Origin: an uncultured Bacilli bacterium
Lineage (GTDB): Bacteria; Bacillota_I; Bacilli_A; RF39; UBA660
Reading direction: 5' to 3'
Assembly: GCA_947629425.1 (NCBI GenBank)
Contig: CANRDR010000061.1
Span: 1-8,740, forward strand
DNA length: 8,740 bases
The stretch's first letter is position 1; every line of letters starts with the position of its first letter. A program made the translations under genes and the position numbers. The notes beneath the pieces are model-generated. The model saw only the letters and a program-made list of their open reading frames with translations, was not told the origin of the DNA and did no database searches. Below, one piece after another: positions 6,498 through 8,740 of this stretch.

Positions 6498-6523
6498 AAA
6501 ATAAAAGACTATAAAATGTCTTC
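6498..6523 (-). terminator. Terminator after the surface-protein gene
   Basis: AAGAC (6522-6518), loop ATTTTATA, GTCTT (6509-6505), then TTATTTT. The hairpin overlaps the TGA stop codon and ends 7 bp before the next -35, separating the surface-protein transcript from the toxin-domain operon. Confidence 0.55.
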
Positions 6524-6986
6524 AATTAATTTGATATGCATTTGTTTTTGTGCCATCTCCACTTAGTAGTTTTACATCACTTTTTAATATTATTACTGGT
6601 CTATTCCAATACCAATCTACATCAGGTACAACATATTGTGGTCCAATCTTATCTGGATTAAATATTGTAATTACATCAGTAACTCTTCCTTCATAATCGT
6701 GATTTAAGTAAAAAATATCTATTAATTTAAATATTAGATTATTATTTAAATATGATTTTTCCCATCCTGCGTAGCCCATTTCTTCTAAATATAATAAACC
6801 TACTTTATTTGTATCACATTTTTCTCCATTATGTAAAAAATGTAAAGATGCCTCTCTTGTTTTATTAAATGAATTAGAATTTTTTGAAGGTTCATTCACT
6901 TCTAATTCTACTCCATCATAACCTAAACAAAATTTTTCTTCTTTTAATATATTTTTGTCAATCTTGGTATTAGAAAGCCAATTCAT
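6522..6986 (-). CDS. Surface protein, C-terminal part (downstream of a frameshift)
   Basis: These 154 residues match the C-terminal half of a secreted-protein type common in low-GC gut Bacillota. KFCLGYDG (18-25) fits the 'xFCND' position. VGLLYLEEMGYAG (62-74) fits the 'VGLITADEVxYAGG' segment. WNRPVIILKSDVKLLSGDGTKTNAYQIN (127-154) is the usual closing pattern 'VRPVINLKSDV..SGDGT..NPY.I'. It has no signal peptide of its own. The apparent ATG overlaps the previous stop by one base (TAATG), but homology logic places it in one protein with the 330-residue ORF: reading this frame upstream gives NGARQEL before MNWLSNT, back to an A6 tract at 7011-7006. A one-base change there would restore a 485-residue protein. 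A separate coupled gene remains possible. Confidence 0.7.
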   Translation of the reverse strand: MNWLSNTKIDKNILKEEKFCLGYDGVELEVNEPSKNSNSFNKTREASLHFLHNGEKCDTNKVGLLYLEEMGYAGWEKSYLNNNLIFKLIDIFYLNHDYEGRVTDVITIFNPDKIGPQYVVPDVDWYWNRPVIILKSDVKLLSGDGTKTNAYQIN

Positions 6987-7978
6987 TAATTCTTGTCTTG
7001 CACCATTTTTTCTTCTATATAATTTTCAACAACTTTAGTTTTATCTTCTATTGTTTTTGTTATTGAACCATATGGAGATTTTCCTGTTAATGCATTTTCT
7101 CCTGATGGATTTGTTACTATATTTTCACTACAAGGTCCTGTTTTATCTTCTAATATTAATTTAATACTTCCATCACCTTGTATTCTTACTATCCTAAAGC
7201 ACATACTATCTAATGTTAAGTAATTATCTAAAACATTACCTCTATAATAATAAGTTTCTCCATAATCATCAAGTTCTAACCTTAATGTTTTTTCATTTTC
7301 TAATAATGCTGTATAAAATGATATCGTATTTAAGTTTAGTTTAGTACTATCATCATCTTCTGGATTCATTGCATTTTTTATTATGTTATATGCCAATGTA
7401 CTTTCTTCATATGGTATTTCATCTTCTTTATTTATTATTTGTTCTCCTGTTACATTTATATTTATTTTTATTTCTTTATTCATCCAGTCATTTTCATTGT
7501 CATCTGTAAATATCCATTTCCAATATAATTTTACATCTTTACTTTCTTTATAATTTATTATTTCTACAATACTTTCATTTATTTCTACTCTATGTTCTTC
7601 ATCTTTATATATTTTTAAATTATCTGGAATACTATCTCTATTTATTTTTATTACACTTCTTATATTTACTTCACTTTTACTTGCATCTAACTTTAATGCT
7701 ATTACTCCACTACTTCCTGGTATTACTTTTGAATAGTTATTATCTAATGTATCATCTAAATTAATATTAACTTCTTCAATTATTTTTCCATTTACTAAAA
7801 ATGAGAATTTTGCTATATCTAAATCAACACTTGAATTTGCATTACTTTGAAAAAATGCTCTTGTAAATGGTAAAGATGTTATTGTTAATAATGCTAAATC
7901 TAATACTATAAATATCATTAATACTATTACTATTCTTTTTTTCTTTTTATTTAACTTATTAAATACATTTCTATTCAT
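6986..7978 (-). CDS. Surface protein, N-terminal part with TasA/camelysin-like anchor (upstream of a frameshift)
   Basis: This 330-residue product has a Lys-rich start and one hydrophobic segment (14-36), followed by LPFTRAFFQSNANSSVDLDIAKFSF (36-60). That resembles the 'A(T)xAYFS' region and start of the mature part of TasA/camelysin-type proteins handled by SipW-like signal peptidases; the role of such proteins is in cell-surface fibres. A beta-rich ectodomain follows. SMCFRIVRIQGDGSIKLILED (258-278) is the family's 'CFRIVRINGDGSIRLIY' segment, with a second Cys at 283. The true C-terminal half lies in another frame, so this product ends abnormally in MVQDKN. The ATG at 7978 has only a weak AAGAGA ribosome site. 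It has its own promoter, operator candidate and a leader of about 137 nt. No sortase motif is seen. Confidence 0.75.
   Translation of the reverse strand: MNRNVFNKLNKKKKRIVIVLMIFIVLDLALLTITSLPFTRAFFQSNANSSVDLDIAKFSFLVNGKIIEEVNINLDDTLDNNYSKVIPGSSGVIALKLDASKSEVNIRSVIKINRDSIPDNLKIYKDEEHRVEINESIVEIINYKESKDVKLYWKWIFTDDNENDWMNKEIKININVTGEQIINKEDEIPYEESTLAYNIIKNAMNPEDDDSTKLNLNTISFYTALLENEKTLRLELDDYGETYYYRGNVLDNYLTLDSMCFRIVRIQGDGSIKLILEDKTGPCSENIVTNPSGENALTGKSPYGSITKTIEDKTKVVENYIEEKMVQDKN
7006..7011 (-). other. A6 tract at the frameshift joint of the surface protein
   Basis: On the coding strand the codons read GAA GAA AAA ATG. One extra A, or a -1 ribosomal slip on the Lys codon, gives GAA GAA AAA AAT GGT and continues into the downstream frame as NGARQELMNWLSN. 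It could be a phase-variable tract, a decayed gene or an assembly error. Confidence 0.65.
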
Positions 7979-8115
7979 ATAAATCTCTTTTCCATATAAA
8001 AAAATTATATAAGTATAAACCCCCCCATATCGAACAAACGTTTCTACGGGAGAGATTGGTTATATAATTCAATCCTTCGTATATAATTTTTAATTTCCTG
8101 AGTACTTTCTTACTC
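7979..8115 (-). other. Long leader of the surface-protein gene, possibly structured RNA
   Basis: The predicted leader of about 137 nt has three pairings in order: GAGTA/TACTC around AGAAAG, near 8115-8100; GATTG (8074-8070) with CAATC (8058-8054); and CTCCC (8052-8048) with part of a G7 run (8026-8020). Such G-rich content is exceptional in this AT-rich window. No known riboswitch consensus was recognised. Confidence 0.4.
8031..8044. promoter_or_regulatory. LexA/DinR-like box in the surface-protein leader
   Basis: CGAACAAACGTTTC fits the recalled Bacillus DinR/LexA consensus CGAACRNRYGTTYC at all positions. It lies about 70-85 bp downstream of the predicted start site, so any LexA action would be as a roadblock or through an unseen promoter. 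It also overlaps a possible RNA hairpin, which could explain the symmetry. Confidence 0.35.
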
Positions 8116-8144
8116 TACATAAATAATACTACAAAATTTATGTA
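8116..8144. promoter_or_regulatory. Inverted-repeat operator candidate over the surface-gene -10
   Basis: TACATAAAT (8116-8124) and ATTTATGTA (8136-8144) are perfect 9-bp inverted repeats with an 11-bp spacer. The half-sites are centred 20 bp apart, about two helical turns. One arm covers most of the -10 and the other sits in the -35/-10 spacer, a typical place for a dimeric repressor. Confidence 0.5.
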
Positions 8145-8151
8145 ATTTCAA
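8123..8151 (-). promoter_or_regulatory. Promoter of the surface-protein gene
   Basis: TTGAAA (8151-8146), 17-bp spacer and TATTAT (8128-8123). It starts directly downstream of the Rpn-family stop codon, with a predicted start site near 8115. The -10 and spacer are covered by a 9-bp inverted repeat. Confidence 0.7.
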
Positions 8152-8156
8152 CAAGA

Positions 8157-8740
8157 TTACAAACTTATACTTTTTATTTTACTTTTTGATAGTCCTGTTA
8201 GTTTACTTATCATTTCTATTGAGAATTTTTCTTTTAGCATATTCGTTGCAACTGATGAAATTCCTTGTGCAATACCTTGTTCAAGGCCTTCTTTTCTTGC
8301 ACAAATTTCTCTTGATCTTGCTATCATTTTATCGTCTTCTTCTTTATCATATAAGCCCATTATATGTTCTTCTTCTGATAATTTTTTTACTTCTTCCACT
8401 ATATATTCACCTAACTTTCCTAGATATAACGTATTTTCTTTTAAAATCTTAAAGTCTTTACTTAAGAATATTTTTATTAATTTCTTTACGTCTTCATCAT
8501 AACACATATCATCTATTTTTTCCATATTTATATGTTGGATTTCTATCAAATCATTTAACTTATTACCATATTGGTCTTTTAAATGATATACTAATTTAGG
8601 TTTCTTTATTATAGATTTTAAATTTAAATTTATTTGTATTAATCTTTCTGCTTCTTCATATGTTGTTTCTGTAGTTAATTGATTAGAAAATGCTTTTAAA
8701 GCATATGATTCATTTCTTATTAATTTTGTTTTATCTAAAT
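8157..8740 (-). CDS. Rpn-family recombination-promoting nuclease / PD-(D/E)XK 'transposase', C-terminal part
   Basis: At least 194 codons are open to the right edge, so the N-terminus, including the usual DxxFKxxFG opening and most of the PD-(D/E)XK core, is outside the window. The visible part starts LDKTKLIRNESYALKAF and continues with RLIQINLNLKS, the 'xYIQINLN' segment of the family, then an acidic/Lys-rich helical region. It ends with EGLEQGIAQGISS, NMLKEKFSIEMISKLTGLSKSKI, the family's hallmark EGxEQGI linker and 'sieeIskiTGLSkeeI' tail. Known members are Mg-dependent DNA nucleases linked to RecA-independent recombination and are often multicopy. The true start is upstream of 8740; an apparent TTG start at 8549 is internal. 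The gene precedes the surface-protein promoter with no clear terminator. Confidence 0.88.
   Translation of the reverse strand, partial: LDKTKLIRNESYALKAFSNQLTTETTYEEAERLIQINLNLKSIIKKPKLVYHLKDQYGNKLNDLIEIQHINMEKIDDMCYDEDVKKLIKIFLSKDFKILKENTLYLGKLGEYIVEEVKKLSEEEHIMGLYDKEEDDKMIARSREICARKEGLEQGIAQGISSVATNMLKEKFSIEMISKLTGLSKSKIKSISL

Noticed and set aside
6440..6524. TGA read as Trp, joining the surface-protein tail to the next gene (the frame is open between them)
   Set aside because: All visible Trp codons are TGG, the protein ends with its family's normal tail, and the open stretch is explained by a terminator and a perfect promoter.
8013..8060. Purine-riboswitch-like pieces: GTTTCTAC on the plus strand and GATATGG on the minus strand
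   Set aside because: The two hallmark pieces lie on opposite strands, the flanking stems do not fold as P2/P3, and no plus-strand gene follows.
8186..8452. Plus-strand 88-residue Leu/Ile-rich ORF that looks like a membrane protein
   Set aside because: It lies wholly antisense to the well-supported Rpn-family coding region, has no convincing ribosome site or promoter, and its composition is what the complementary strand of a Lys/Glu-rich gene produces.

Overview
The window is very AT-rich (estimated by eye at 20-25% G+C, not counted) and uses the standard bacterial code: TGG for Trp, with TAA and TGA as stops. The host looks like an uncultured low-GC Bacillota, probably a gut-type member of the Bacilli such as an RF39-like lineage, or a Clostridia relative. 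The clues are a single-chain Firmicutes-type glycyl-tRNA synthetase behind a T-box leader, a short YigZ-type protein, a YrzE/DUF3792-type membrane protein, an Rpn-family PD-(D/E)XK 'transposase', and a surface protein ending in the GDGT..N.Y.I tail seen in such genomes. The exact taxon cannot be fixed from the sequence.

Layout. (1) Positions 1-1960, minus strand: a housekeeping operon with a promoter and a very compact T-box leader, then a LOG-family nucleotide phosphoribohydrolase overlapping glyS by one base (TAATG). glyS runs off the left edge about 50 codons before its expected end. (2) Positions 1960-2719, plus strand: a divergent pair, a short UPF0029/YigZ-like protein followed by a four-helix membrane protein of the DUF3792 type. 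(3) Positions 2722-6490, minus strand: a three-gene operon with a textbook promoter (TTGACA-17-TGCTATAAT) and a leader carrying a 5' hairpin and an internal terminator. Its genes are a helical protein with a RelE/Gp49-like toxin domain at its C-terminus, then a 616-residue and a 278-residue helical protein I cannot assign. The two unassigned proteins appear to share an N-terminal module. (4) Positions 6498-8151, minus strand: a membrane-anchored surface protein of the TasA/camelysin-like N-terminal type, split into two reading frames at an A6 tract. It has its own promoter, an inverted-repeat operator candidate over the -10, and a long G-rich leader. (5) Position 8157 to the right edge, minus strand: the C-terminal part of an Rpn-family recombination-promoting nuclease.

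How the parts work together. Region 1 ties a nucleotide hydrolase to glycyl-tRNA charging through one T-box. Region 3 is the best candidate for an undescribed system: its tight coupling (TAATG overlap, then a 9-bp gap), strong promoter and attenuator-like leader suggest a controlled multi-protein complex built around a toxin-like domain. Regions 4 and 5 look like fast-evolving accessory DNA. No tRNA, rRNA, CRISPR array, insertion sequence or attachment site was seen. No gene-free stretch exceeds about 190 bp.
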